A stretch of 64,000 nucleotides of DNA from Couchioplanes azureus (GTDB taxonomy: Bacteria; Actinomycetota; Actinomycetes; Mycobacteriales; Micromonosporaceae), in assembly GCF_014648355.1 (NCBI RefSeq), contig NZ_BMQY01000001.1, forward strand, positions 1,046,757 through 1,110,756, read 5' to 3'. Position 1 is the stretch's first letter. Each line of letters begins with the position of its first letter. Of the stretch, positions 18,027 through 27,657 are shown one piece after another. The notes under the pieces were generated by a model that saw only the letters and a program-made list of their open reading frames with translations, searched no databases and was not told the origin of the DNA. The position numbers and the translations under genes were made by a program.

Positions 18027-19463
18027 TCAGAAGCTGATGCTGCTGACCAGCCCGTAGAGGCCGACCACGGAGCAGGCCACCGGGATCACCGCGATCACGG
18101 CCAGGCCGTCGAGCAGGTCGGCGGCGCGGCCCAGGTACGGCGACGGCGCCCGGCGCGACCAGGTGGCTCCCGCCGCCACGGTGGCAACCGCCAGTAGCAG
18201 CCCGGCCACGCTGAGGCCCAGCAGCATGGCCTCGCCCGCGCCCAGGAGCAGGTCGACGCCGAGCACGAAGGCGCCGAACAGGCCGCCGACGAGCAGCGGC
18301 ACCCGTTGACGCAGCGTCACGAAGAGCCGCGACCGCAGCAGCAGGGCGGCGACCGCGAGACCCATGAGGATCCGGGCGGCCGTACCGTCCGACGAGGCGA
18401 GCACGACGAAGGCGCCCGCCGCGAGCACGGCGTGACCGATCAGCATGCCGGTGAGCAGCTCCTCCGTGCGGCTCACGGCGGCGAACACCCGCTTGCGGTC
18501 GGGCAGCTCCCGCGCCGCGTCGGTGCCGGCCGGCGCGGCCCCGGTGAAGCCCTGCTCGGCGTCCGTGCCGGACGGCAGGGTGACCGGCGGCGTGGGCAGC
18601 TTGCCGAAGCGGATCGCCAGCAGCGGCACGGTGCCGATGCCGCAGACCAGCAGCGACATGAGGACCGCGGCCGCGCCCGCCGCGGTGGTCACCAGGCCGG
18701 TCAGCGCGGTGAGGGCGCCGAGCAGGCCGGCCGTCACCCCGGCGGCGAAGATCCGCAGCGAGGCGGCCACGCCGACCGCGCCCAGCGCCGCGAACAGCAG
18801 CACGGCCGCCGAGCCGGCGAGCAGCTCCGGGCCGCCGAGCCAGGGCAGCAGCGGGAAGACGCCCGCCCGGTCCGCGACCCCCTGGCCGACCAGCACCGCG
18901 CCACCGGCGAACGCGTACGGCAGCGCCAGGCCGCCGAGGGCCGCCCCCGCGCGCGCGTCCCCGTACGCCCGGGAGGCGGTGATGCCCGCGAGCGCCAGCA
19001 GCAGCGCCACCCCGAGGCCCGCGAACGCCGCACCGCCCCACCCGGGCCCGGCCGTGAGCACCGCGAGGAAGCCGAGCGAGAGCAGCACCGCGGCCGCGGC
19101 GAGCGTGGCCGTCCGGGTGGCGGCCGCCGACCACACGGTCCCGCGACGGCGTGCCCCCTCGGCGATCGCCTCCACCACGTCGTCGTACTCGAGCTCGGGC
19201 CATTCCTCGCGCGCCGGGACGAGGTGCAGCACCTCGCCGTCGCGCACACCCTGGGGGAACAGGCCCTGGGCGGTGGCGAGCGGGGCACCGTCCGTACGCC
19301 GCAGCACCCATCCGCCGTGCCGCTCACCGTCGTCGGCCAGGCCCTCGCCGGCGTGGCGCAGGACCTCCGGCAGGAGCTCGGCGAGCGGCACGTGCTCGGG
19401 CAGGGCCACGTCGACGCGGCGGGAGGGTGCGCTGATGGTGATCCGGGCCAGGCCGATGCTCAT
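18027..19463 (-). CDS. eccD: Type VII secretion integral membrane protein EccD
   Basis: A 478-residue protein with an N-terminal ubiquitin-like domain (about 1-85; ITISAPSRRVDVALPEH, then LFPQGVRDGEVLHL) and eleven hydrophobic helices from about residue 112 to the end, the exact EccD plan. EccD dimers form the membrane vestibule of the ESX translocon. Divergent from eccC across a 250-nt gap. A 27-codon reading frame upstream overlaps its ATG. No eccB or eccE accompanies it here, so missing parts must lie elsewhere or the system is reduced. Confidence 0.93.
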   Translation of the reverse strand: MSIGLARITISAPSRRVDVALPEHVPLAELLPEVLRHAGEGLADDGERHGGWVLRRTDGAPLATAQGLFPQGVRDGEVLHLVPAREEWPELEYDDVVEAIAEGARRRGTVWSAAATRTATLAAAAVLLSLGFLAVLTAGPGWGGAAFAGLGVALLLALAGITASRAYGDARAGAALGGLALPYAFAGGAVLVGQGVADRAGVFPLLPWLGGPELLAGSAAVLLFAALGAVGVAASLRIFAAGVTAGLLGALTALTGLVTTAAGAAAVLMSLLVCGIGTVPLLAIRFGKLPTPPVTLPSGTDAEQGFTGAAPAGTDAARELPDRKRVFAAVSRTEELLTGMLIGHAVLAAGAFVVLASSDGTAARILMGLAVAALLLRSRLFVTLRQRVPLLVGGLFGAFVLGVDLLLGAGEAMLLGLSVAGLLLAVATVAAGATWSRRAPSPYLGRAADLLDGLAVIAVIPVACSVVGLYGLVSSISF

Positions 19464-19543
19464 GCCGTCACCCCGCCGGCTCCGGCGTCGGGGCGAGCCG
19501 CCAGGACGCGAAACTCGATGACGAGCGCGGTGCGCTCACTCAT
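19460..19543 (-). CDS. Possible micro-ORF coupled to eccD
   Basis: 27 codons (MSERTALVIEFRVL...) whose TGA overlaps the eccD ATG (ATGA). The start has no clear ribosome binding site. It could be an eccD leader peptide or chance; low confidence. Confidence 0.25.
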   Translation of the reverse strand: MSERTALVIEFRVLAARPDAGAGGVTA

Positions 19544-19713
19544 GGCCAAATTCCCATCGGTGGTGACGAGGCTGCGGAACTGCAGGAACTTTACCTATCC
19601 TGGGCCCGGCGCGGTGATCCGGCGACGGCCGCCGCGGACGGGAAGGCCGCCATCGGCCTTTGTGGACAAGCGCCACGAAAGCCCAAGGTGCGGACGAAAG
19701 GGACAACTGCGGT

Positions 19714-22700
19714 ATGAGCACGGTGGTGATCAAGCGGGCCGCGCGCCGCCCGGCACCCGAGATCCCGACCGGCGAGCTCGCCGTGGATCCGCCGCCCGAG
19801 ATCCCGCAGGCGGTCGGCGGCCGCTGGCAGCAGGCGTTCATGGTGCTGCCCATGCTCGGTGGCTCGGTCGCCATGGCGCTGATGATGGGCCGGGGCCAGG
19901 GCGGCCCGCTGGCCTACGTGATCGGCGGGCTCTTCGGCATCTCGTCGCTCGCCATGCTCGCCACCTCGTACGGCTCCGGCGGCTCGCCCAAGAAGGCCGA
20001 GATGATGGCCGCCCGCCGCGAATACCTGCGGCACCTCGCCGGCCTGCGCCGCCGGGTGCGGGACACGGCCACCCGCCAGCGCGTCGGGCTCTACTACCGG
20101 CACCCCGACCCCGCCCGGCTCTGGTCGACGGCCGGCAGCCACCGGGTCTGGGAACGCCGGCCCACCGACCCCGACTTCGGCGTCGTCCGGCTCGCCGTCG
20201 GACCGCAGACCCTGGCCACGCCGCTCGTACCGCCGGTGACCCGGCCGCTGGAGGACCTGGAGCCGATGACCGCGGGCGCGCTGCGGCGGTTCCTGGACGC
20301 GTACTCGGTCGTCCCCGACCTCCCGGTCGCGGTCTCGCTGCGCGGCTTCGCGCGGGTCTTCCTGCGCGGCGACGGCCCGGACGGCGAGGGCGACGCCCGC
20401 GCGCTCACCCGCGCCGTGCTCACCCAGCTCGCCACCTTCCACGCCCCCGACGACCTGATCATCGCGGTGTGCGCCGGGCCCGGGCGCCGGGAACGGTGGG
20501 AATGGGTCAAGTGGCTCCCGCACAACCTGCACCCCTCGCGGACCGACCGCCTCGGCCAGGTGCGCCTGGTCGCCAGCGCCGGGCCGGACCTGGAGAAGCT
20601 GCTCGAGGACGTCATCGGCAACCGGCCGAGGTTCAACCCGTCCGGGTCCGGCACGGCCGGGCCGCACGTGGTGATCGTGCTCGACGGCGCCGACCTCAAG
20701 GGCGCCACCCAGCTCGACGACGGCATCGACGGCGTCACCGTGCTGGACCTGGACGACGTGCCGCCGAGGCTGCTCGACCGGTCCCTGCTCGTGCTGGAGA
20801 TCCGGGCCGACGGCGGGCGGCGGGAGCTGCACACGTACGCGATGGACCACGCCGCCGAGGTGGGCACCCCGGACCGGCTCAGCGAACCGGAGGCCGAGGC
20901 CGTGGCCCGCCGCCTCGCGCCGCTGCGGCTCGCCGCGATGTCCAAGTCGGCGGACACCCCGCTGGCCACCGAGATGGGCCTCGCCGAGCTGCTCAACCTG
21001 GGCGACCCCGACTCGTTCAGCGTCGCGCAGGCCTGGCTGCCCCGGCCCGACCGCGACAAGCTGCGCGTGCCGATCGGCCTCGGCGCCGACGGTTCCGCGA
21101 TCGAGCTCGACCTGAAGGAGTCGGCACAGGACGGCATGGGCCCGCACGGCCTGCTGATCGGCGCGACCGGCTCCGGCAAGTCCGAGCTGCTGCGCACGCT
21201 GGTGCTCGCGCTGGCCGCCACCCACTCGTCCGAGACGCTCAACTTCGTCCTGGTCGACTTCAAGGGCGGCGCGACCTTCGCCTCGCTGGACCGGCTGCCG
21301 CACACCGCCGCCGTCATCACCAACCTCGCCGACGAGCTGCCCCTGGTCGACCGCATGGTGGACGCGATCGACGGCGAGCTGATCCGGCGCCAGGAGCTGC
21401 TGCGCAAGGCGGGCAACTACGCCAGCCTGCGCGACTACGAGAAGGCGCGGGCCGGCGGCGCCGCCCTGCCGCCCCTGCCGTCCCTGCTGATCATCTGTGA
21501 CGAGTTCTCCGAGCTGCTGTCGGCGAAACCCGACTTCATCGACCTGTTCGTGCAGATCGGACGGCTGGGCCGGTCGCTCGGCGTGCACCTGCTGCTCGCC
21601 AGCCAGCGGCTGGAGGAGGGCCGGCTGCGGGGGCTCGACACCCACCTGTCGTACCGGATCGGCCTGCGGACCTTCTCGGCGCTGGAGTCCCGGGCCGTGC
21701 TCGGCGTGCCCGACGCCTACGAGCTTCCCCGCTCGCCCGGCCACGGCTACCTCAAGTTCGGCACCGAGCCGCTCGTGCGCTTCAAGGCCGCGTACGTCTC
21801 AGGGGTCTTCCGGCAGTCCGGCAGCCGCCGCCCCGGCGCGGCCCGCGACGGCGCCGTCCCCGAGATTCTGTCCTACTCCACCCACTACGTCCCGGCGCCG
21901 GAGCCGGTCCGCTCGCCCGAACCGACGCCGGAGGAGGTGCCGGCCGGCGACAGCCTGCTCGACGTGATCGTGGCGCGTCTCAACGGCCAGGGACCGCCGG
22001 CGCACCAGGTGTGGCTGCCGCCGCTGACCCGGTCGGCGACCCTCGACGAGCTGCTCGGCCCGGTCACCGCCGACCCCGCGCGCGGGCTGTCCTTCGCCAA
22101 CCCGCAACTGCACGGCGCCCTGCAGGTGCCGATCGCCCTCATCGACAAGCCGCGCGAGCAACTGCGCGACGTGATGTGGCTGCAGCTCGACGGCGGCTCC
22201 GGGCACGTGGCCGTGGTGGGCGGCGCGCAGTCCGGCAAGTCCACGGCGCTGCGCGCGCTGGTCTGCGGGCTGGCGCTCACCCACACGCCGGCCGAGGTAC
22301 AGGTCTACTGCCTGGACTTCGGCGGCGGCTCGCTCGGCACCCTGCGCGACCTGCCGCACGTCGGCGGCGTGTACGGGCGCCTCGACGCGGTCGGCGTCCG
22401 GCGCACCGTCGGCGAGGTCTCCACGCTGCTCGCCGAGCGGGAGCGCCGCTTCGGCGAGCTGGGCATCGACTCGATGGCCTCGTACCGGCGGCGCCGCGCG
22501 GCCCGCACCGAGCTCGGCACCGGCGCCGACGCGGACCCGTTCGGCGACGTGTTCCTGGTCGTCGACGGCTGGACCACGCTGCGCAAGGACTACGACGAGC
22601 TCGAGGGCGTCATCACCGACATCGCGACCCGCGGTCTGTCGTACGGCATCCACGTCGTGACCAGCGCGCCCCGCTGGATGGACTACCGCCCGGCGATCCG

Positions 22701-23688
22701 CGACCTCTTCGGCTCCAAGGTGGAGCTGCGCCTCGGCGACCCCACCGACTCCTCGGTCAACCGGCGCCAGGCGATCACCGTGCCGGAGAAGCCCGGCCGC
22801 GGCATCGTCGAGCACCCGACCGACAAGAACAAGGCCCTGCACTTCCTGACCGTACGGCCGGAGCTGAGCAACGCCGAGTCCACCGAGCTGGTCAAGATGA
22901 TCGCCGCGTCGTGGACCGGGCCCGTGGCGCCGCGCGTGCGGTTGCTGCCGCCCTCGCTGCCGTACGCCGACATCGACCTGGACCGCTCGACCGGCCTGCG
23001 CCTGCCGATCGGCATCGCCGAGTCCGACCTGCAACCGGTCGAGATCGACTTCGCGAGCGAGCCGCACTTCCTGCTCTTCGGCGACGCGGAGTGCGGCAAG
23101 TCGTCGTTCCTGCGCGCGCTGGCCACCACCATCACCCGGCGCTTCCAGCCGACCGAGGCCCGCATCATCCTGGTCGACTACCGGCGCAGCCTGATGGACC
23201 TGCCGGAGAGCGACCACCGCATCGGGTACGGCATCCAGGCCCAGAAGACCCTGGAGCTGATGGAATCGGTCGCGGGCTACATGGAGCGCCGCCTGCCCGG
23301 GCCGGACGTGACCGCCCAGCAACTGCGCGAACGCTCCTGGTGGAACGGCCCCGAGCTGTTCGTGCTCGTCGACGACTACGACCTGGTCGCCTCGGGCCCC
23401 ACGAACCCGCTGCAGCCGATCCTGGAGTACCTGCCCCAGGCGCGCGACGTCGGCCTGCACCTGATCGTCACCCGCCGGGCCGGCGGCGCCAGCCGGGCCA
23501 TGTACGACCCGGTCATCCAGCGCCTGCGCGAGCTCTCCTCGCCGGGCCTCGTGATGAGCGGTCCCGCGGACGAGGGCGCGCTCATCGGCCCGGCACGCCC
23601 GGCCCTGATGCCACCGGGTCGTGGCCGCCTGGTGACCCGACGTGAGGGGGTTCGGTTGGTGCAGTTGTCGCATCTCCCCCCGTACTGA
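19714..23688 (+). CDS. eccC: Type VII secretion ATPase EccC (fused EccCa/EccCb)
   Basis: The motor of the ESX translocon. ATG 19714 follows AAAGGGA and gives 1324 residues. Two hydrophobic segments near residues 45-90 anchor it; three FtsK/SpoIIIE domains follow with Walker A motifs GATGSGKS (about 483), GGAQSGKS (about 836) and GDAECGKS (about 1123). Only domain 1 keeps a normal Walker B glutamate (ICDEFSELL); domain 2 has VVDGW and domain 3 LVDDYD, as in characterised EccC proteins where domains 2-3 are regulatory and bind substrate signals. Followed by mycP on the same strand. Full length and intact. Confidence 0.96.
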   Translation: MSTVVIKRAARRPAPEIPTGELAVDPPPEIPQAVGGRWQQAFMVLPMLGGSVAMALMMGRGQGGPLAYVIGGLFGISSLAMLATSYGSGGSPKKAEMMAARREYLRHLAGLRRRVRDTATRQRVGLYYRHPDPARLWSTAGSHRVWERRPTDPDFGVVRLAVGPQTLATPLVPPVTRPLEDLEPMTAGALRRFLDAYSVVPDLPVAVSLRGFARVFLRGDGPDGEGDARALTRAVLTQLATFHAPDDLIIAVCAGPGRRERWEWVKWLPHNLHPSRTDRLGQVRLVASAGPDLEKLLEDVIGNRPRFNPSGSGTAGPHVVIVLDGADLKGATQLDDGIDGVTVLDLDDVPPRLLDRSLLVLEIRADGGRRELHTYAMDHAAEVGTPDRLSEPEAEAVARRLAPLRLAAMSKSADTPLATEMGLAELLNLGDPDSFSVAQAWLPRPDRDKLRVPIGLGADGSAIELDLKESAQDGMGPHGLLIGATGSGKSELLRTLVLALAATHSSETLNFVLVDFKGGATFASLDRLPHTAAVITNLADELPLVDRMVDAIDGELIRRQELLRKAGNYASLRDYEKARAGGAALPPLPSLLIICDEFSELLSAKPDFIDLFVQIGRLGRSLGVHLLLASQRLEEGRLRGLDTHLSYRIGLRTFSALESRAVLGVPDAYELPRSPGHGYLKFGTEPLVRFKAAYVSGVFRQSGSRRPGAARDGAVPEILSYSTHYVPAPEPVRSPEPTPEEVPAGDSLLDVIVARLNGQGPPAHQVWLPPLTRSATLDELLGPVTADPARGLSFANPQLHGALQVPIALIDKPREQLRDVMWLQLDGGSGHVAVVGGAQSGKSTALRALVCGLALTHTPAEVQVYCLDFGGGSLGTLRDLPHVGGVYGRLDAVGVRRTVGEVSTLLAERERRFGELGIDSMASYRRRRAARTELGTGADADPFGDVFLVVDGWTTLRKDYDELEGVITDIATRGLSYGIHVVTSAPRWMDYRPAIRDLFGSKVELRLGDPTDSSVNRRQAITVPEKPGRGIVEHPTDKNKALHFLTVRPELSNAESTELVKMIAASWTGPVAPRVRLLPPSLPYADIDLDRSTGLRLPIGIAESDLQPVEIDFASEPHFLLFGDAECGKSSFLRALATTITRRFQPTEARIILVDYRRSLMDLPESDHRIGYGIQAQKTLELMESVAGYMERRLPGPDVTAQQLRERSWWNGPELFVLVDDYDLVASGPTNPLQPILEYLPQARDVGLHLIVTRRAGGASRAMYDPVIQRLRELSSPGLVMSGPADEGALIGPARPALMPPGRGRLVTRREGVRLVQLSHLPPY

Positions 23689-23899
23689 CCGGTTGCCCCG
23701 CCCGGACGCACCTGCGGTGCGATCCGCATAGACAGACCCCAGCGACAACGCGCGGATTCGGAGTAATCTCCCTCCATCGACCGTCCATCCGCAGAATGGC
23801 CCGCCGTCCAGTGAGCGCTGTGAGCGAAGCACCGAACGCGTCCCGTCCAGACCGGCGTGACGCTTCCGCGCCCCCCGCGGCCCGCGGCGGTGACCGTTG

Positions 23900-25507
23900 G
23901 TGAGACACCTTCCTGCGCGGGTCACGGCGGCCTGCCTGGCCGCCGGCCTGACCGCCGCTCCCGTCCTCACCCCCGCCTACCCGGTCTCCGCTGCTTCCCC
24001 CACTCCCCTCCTCCCCGCCGCCTCCGCGGTTTCCCCCACCACCTCCCTCCTCCCCGCCGCCTCCACGGCCCGCGCCGCCTCCGCCTCCGCGGCCTCCGCC
24101 TCCGCCTCCGCGGCCTCCGCCTCCGCCTCCGCGGCCTCCGCCTCCGCGGCCTCCGCCTCTCCGCTTTCCGCCGTCCTCGCCGGACCGCCCTCCGCCGGCA
24201 CCTCCGTGGCCGGCTTCCCCGGCCCTGCTGGCCGCTCTGACCTGCCTGGCTCGGCGGGCCTGTCTGGCTCGGCGAGCCTGCCTGGCTCCGTGGGCCTGCC
24301 CGGCTCCGCGGGCTCGGCGGCGGGGGCGGGCGGGCTTGCCGGGCCGCTGGCCGGGCCGGAGCCGCTCCGGGGCGACTCGGTCCGGGCCGAGCAGTGGCAC
24401 CTGAAGACGCTCAACGTGGCGGGCGCCTGGACCTACTCCACCGGCGAGGGCGTGACCGTCGCGGTGATCGACTCCGGCGTCGAGGCGAACCACGCCGACC
24501 TGCAGGGCCAGGTGCTCAAGGGCCTCGACCTGGTCGACGCCGACGGCAGCGGCGACACCGACCTGGTCGGGCACGGCACCACGGTCTCGGCGCTCATCGC
24601 CGGCCGCGGCGACGACACCTCCGGCGTGGTCGGCATCGCGCCCAAGGCGAGGATCCTGCCCGTCCGCGTCCTCGACCGCGACAACCGGTACGACGACGCC
24701 ATGATCGTGGCCAAGGGCGTCCGCTGGGCGGTCGACAACGGCGCCCGCGTCGTCAACCTCTCCCTCGGCGGCAACGGCAGCAGCCCGGCCCTGGCCGCGG
24801 CGCTCGACTACGCCTTCGCCAAGGACGTGGTCGTCGTCGCGTGCACCGGCAACGCCAGCGCCTCGGTCTCGTCCGGGGTCTGGTATCCGGCCCGCGAGCC
24901 GGGCGTCATCGCGGTCGCCGGCATGGAGAAGGGCGGCGACATCCTCTGGTCCGGCTCCATCACCGGCAAGGAGACCGTGGTGACGGCCCCGGCGACCCAG
25001 CTCACCGGCGCCCGCCCGAACGGCTACTGGCGAGTCCAGGGCACCAGCTTCGCGGCGCCGATGGTCTCGGCCACGGCGGCGCTCATCCGCTCCCGCTGGC
25101 CCACCATGTCCGCGGGCGACGTGGTCAACCGGATCATCAAGACCGCCCAGGACCGCGGCCCCCTGGGACGCGACGGCGACTACGGCTACGGCATGGTCGA
25201 CCCGGTGGCCGCGCTCACCGCGGAGCTGCCCGCGGTGACCCGCAACCCCCTCGACACGACGGCCTCCCCGGGCATCGCCCGCTTCGGCAGCGCCCCGGCG
25301 TCGGGTCAGGCCCAGTCGGCCCCGGACGCCGCCACGACCAGCCCGGCGGGCGCCCCCGCTTCGGGTGCCAACGCGGGCACGGCGATCACCATGAGCGAGA
25401 CCGGCACGTCCGAGGAATCCCGCGGCTGGTGGGCGGCCGCAACCCTCTTCCTGGCATCCCTGCTCGCCGCGGCCTGGACAATGCGCCGCTTCGCCGGCGT
25501 GACCTGA
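23900..25507 (+). CDS. mycP: Mycosin, type VII secretion-associated subtilisin-like protease
   Basis: Membrane-anchored S8 protease that stabilises the ESX translocon. GTG 23900 gives 535 residues; TTG 23897 is one codon upstream. Signal peptide 1-32, then an unusual Ala/Ser/Pro-rich stretch (about 33-135) before the catalytic domain. Triad: Asp in VAVIDSG, His in VGHGTTV, Ser in QGTSFAAPM. C-terminal linker and one transmembrane helix (WWAAATLFLASLLAAAW) end in a short basic tail. Completes an eccD-eccC-mycP set. The low-complexity region is longer than usual and DNA-repetitive. Confidence 0.94.
   Translation: MRHLPARVTAACLAAGLTAAPVLTPAYPVSAASPTPLLPAASAVSPTTSLLPAASTARAASASAASASASAASASASAASASAASASPLSAVLAGPPSAGTSVAGFPGPAGRSDLPGSAGLSGSASLPGSVGLPGSAGSAAGAGGLAGPLAGPEPLRGDSVRAEQWHLKTLNVAGAWTYSTGEGVTVAVIDSGVEANHADLQGQVLKGLDLVDADGSGDTDLVGHGTTVSALIAGRGDDTSGVVGIAPKARILPVRVLDRDNRYDDAMIVAKGVRWAVDNGARVVNLSLGGNGSSPALAAALDYAFAKDVVVVACTGNASASVSSGVWYPAREPGVIAVAGMEKGGDILWSGSITGKETVVTAPATQLTGARPNGYWRVQGTSFAAPMVSATAALIRSRWPTMSAGDVVNRIIKTAQDRGPLGRDGDYGYGMVDPVAALTAELPAVTRNPLDTTASPGIARFGSAPASGQAQSAPDAATTSPAGAPASGANAGTAITMSETGTSEESRGWWAAATLFLASLLAAAWTMRRFAGVT
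24071..24165 (+). repeat. Low-complexity coding repeat in mycP
   Basis: Tandem GCCTCC/GCGGCC-type hexamers, in units of about 21 nt, encode alternating Ala-Ser. Prone to slippage. Confidence 0.8.
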
Positions 25508-25688
25508 CGACCGCACACCGCTGCCCGCTGGCCGCTGCCCGCTGGCTGGGGCCCGCCGGCTGGGGCCCGCCGGCCGTCGGCTGCCGGCCGGGCGGTTCAG
25601 GCCGCCGGCCCCCGTCGGCGAGCGGCCGTCGCAGGCGGCCGTTTCCCGTTCAGATCGACATGACCTCGCGCGCCCAGGTCGCCGCGGC

Positions 25689-26861
25689 TCAGGCGCAGTC
25701 GCCCGTCTTCACTCCCCGGGTGCGTTCGATGCCGAGCTTGGCCGTCCCGGCCGCCTCCGCGGCGGTCAGGGCGAAGCCGACGTTGCGGTCGTCCGCGGCC
25801 GCCGCGAAGATGACGCCGAGCACGTCGCCGTTGGGCGCGATCAGGGGGCCGCCGGAGTTGCCGCTCTGGACCAGGGCGCGGATCGTGTAGATCTCGCGGG
25901 TCACGTTGCCCGAGTCGTAGATGTCCGGCCCGGTGATCCGGCTGACCTCGCGGACCCGGGCGCCCTGGGCGTTGTACGGCCCGTCGAGCGGGAAGCCCAG
26001 CACGATCGCGTTCGCGCCGGTGCCCGCGGGCTTCTTCACGAACGGCATCAGCGGCGCCCGCAGGCCCGGGACGTAGATGACGGCGAGGTCGCGGTCCGGG
26101 TCGTACACCACCACCTTGCCGTCGAGGCGGTCGTTCGGCGTCTCCACCTGGACGTTGCGCGTGCCCGCCACCACGTGGGCATTGGTCATGACGCGCTCGT
26201 CGGCGTACACGAATCCGGAGCCCTCGATGCGGCGCGAGCAGCTCGGGGCCGTACCCAGCACCTTGAGAACCGACTTGCGGGAGTTGACCACCACCTGGCT
26301 CTTCGCCAGGGCCGGGTCCGGCGCCGCCACCTCGCGGGCGTTGGTGCGGGTCAGGCCGCCGAAGACGTCCGGGAAGCCGTTGGTGTCGAGCGACTCGCGC
26401 AGGCCCGCCGACAGCGCCTCGGCCTGGTCGGGCATGAGCTTGTTGATGCCGTTGAGCACGGCGCTGCTGCGGACCTGCCGGTTGATCTCGGGGAACGGCG
26501 TCGATCCCAGCGGTACGGCGATGAGCCACGCCACCAGCAGCACGGCGACCAGCGACACCACCGCGCCACCCGCGTCGTCGAGGCGCTGCAGCGGCCGGCT
26601 CTCGATGGCGCGCCGCACCTTCGTGCCGAGCCAGCCCGCCAGCGTCTGCCCGAGCACCGCCAGCGCGAAGATCGTCACGAGCGACACCACCAGCCGGACC
26701 GTGCCGTCGGCGAACTGGTTGGCGATCAGCGGTCCGATCTGGAGGCCGATGAGCACGCCGCTGAAGAAGCCGCCGAAGGACAGCGCGCCGATGACGAAAC
26801 CCTGCCGGTATCCGCTGATCGCGAAGACCAGCATGAGCAGGATCAGGAGTCCATCGACCAC
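25689..26861 (-). CDS. marP: MarP-like membrane serine protease (CvpA plus trypsin-like domain)
   Basis: Periplasmic serine protease tethered by a four-helix CvpA-like domain; in M. tuberculosis MarP (Rv3671c) it is needed for acid resistance. GTG 26861 gives 390 residues (MarP has 397). Helices at about 1-20, 30-50, 60-80 and 100-120; the protease domain shows His in MTNAHVV, Asp in DPDRDLAVI and Ser in QSGNSGGPL, with cysteines at PSC and GDC that could form the activating disulfide. It lies 28 nt after the nudix gene on the same strand, as in M. tuberculosis. Confidence 0.92.
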   Translation of the reverse strand: MVDGLLILLMLVFAISGYRQGFVIGALSFGGFFSGVLIGLQIGPLIANQFADGTVRLVVSLVTIFALAVLGQTLAGWLGTKVRRAIESRPLQRLDDAGGAVVSLVAVLLVAWLIAVPLGSTPFPEINRQVRSSAVLNGINKLMPDQAEALSAGLRESLDTNGFPDVFGGLTRTNAREVAAPDPALAKSQVVVNSRKSVLKVLGTAPSCSRRIEGSGFVYADERVMTNAHVVAGTRNVQVETPNDRLDGKVVVYDPDRDLAVIYVPGLRAPLMPFVKKPAGTGANAIVLGFPLDGPYNAQGARVREVSRITGPDIYDSGNVTREIYTIRALVQSGNSGGPLIAPNGDVLGVIFAAAADDRNVGFALTAAEAAGTAKLGIERTRGVKTGDCA

Positions 26862-26889
26862 GGGCGCTCGCTCAAGGTAGAAGTGGCGG

Positions 26890-27657
26890 TCACGAGACCA
26901 CCTCGTCGGAGGTGGCGGCGGCCGACGCATCGGCGACCGGAACGGAACCGTCGGGCGGTGGTGCGGGACCGGGCGGGTACGCGGGATCCGGTAGCTCCAT
27001 GATGCGACCCGGATGCCAGGGGCGGCTCCAGCCGGCCATGTCGAGCAGCGCGGAGATGACGCCGGCGGTGAAGCCCCAGACGAGCATGCCGCTCGCCTGG
27101 AACGCCGGGCCGACCCAGCCGCTCGGGTGGCGTACCCGGATCCGGTTGGCGGGGTCGGCCAGCTCGGCGATGGGCAGCCGGGCGACGTGCGCGACCTCGG
27201 CGGGGTCGCACGGCCGCACCGGATGCGGGGCGTGCCACCAGGCCAGCACCGGGGTGACCGCGAACCCGCTGACCGGGATGTACAGCTGCGGCAGGGTGGT
27301 CAGCACCGTCGCCGTCGCCGGGTCGAGGCCGACCTCCTCGTTGGCCTCCCGCAGCGCGGTCGCCGCAGCGTCCCGGTCGTCGGGATCGGCGGCGCCGCCG
27401 GGGAACGCCGGCTGACCGGCGTGGTTGCGCATGGTCGCGGCCCGCTGGAGCAGCAGCAGGTCCGGCCGGCCGGAGCGGTCCTCCCCGAGCAGCACCAGGA
27501 CGGCGCTCGGCCGGGCACCGGTGGCGGGCGTCCGCAGGCTGGTGAAATCTTCGGTACGCGCGGCGGCGGCACGGGTCAGCAGTGGCTCCCACCAGCCCGG
27601 CAGCCCAGCCGGACGCTCGCCCGGCAGCCCGCCGGACCGCGCGCTCGCCGGTCTCAT
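26890..27657 (-). CDS. Nudix hydrolase, CoA-pyrophosphatase type
   Basis: 255 residues with ATG 27657 overlapping the stop of the TlpA-like gene (ATGA). The Nudix box is seen as GGAADPDDRDAAATALREAN-EEVG, with the upstream CoA-hydrolase signature LLLLQRAATMRNHAGQPAFPGG typical of the NudL/YeaB group, which cleaves CoA or acyl-CoA into phosphopantetheine and 3',5'-ADP. Matches Rv3672c in position. The C-terminal tail is Pro/Ala-rich. Confidence 0.9.
   Translation of the reverse strand: MRPASARSGGLPGERPAGLPGWWEPLLTRAAAARTEDFTSLRTPATGARPSAVLVLLGEDRSGRPDLLLLQRAATMRNHAGQPAFPGGAADPDDRDAAATALREANEEVGLDPATATVLTTLPQLYIPVSGFAVTPVLAWWHAPHPVRPCDPAEVAHVARLPIAELADPANRIRVRHPSGWVGPAFQASGMLVWGFTAGVISALLDMAGWSRPWHPGRIMELPDPAYPPGPAPPPDGSVPVADASAAATSDEVVS

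Noticed and set aside
18306..21500. 1064-codon plus-strand frame across eccD and eccC
   Set aside because: Antisense to eccD and out of frame with eccC; composition typical of shadow frames.
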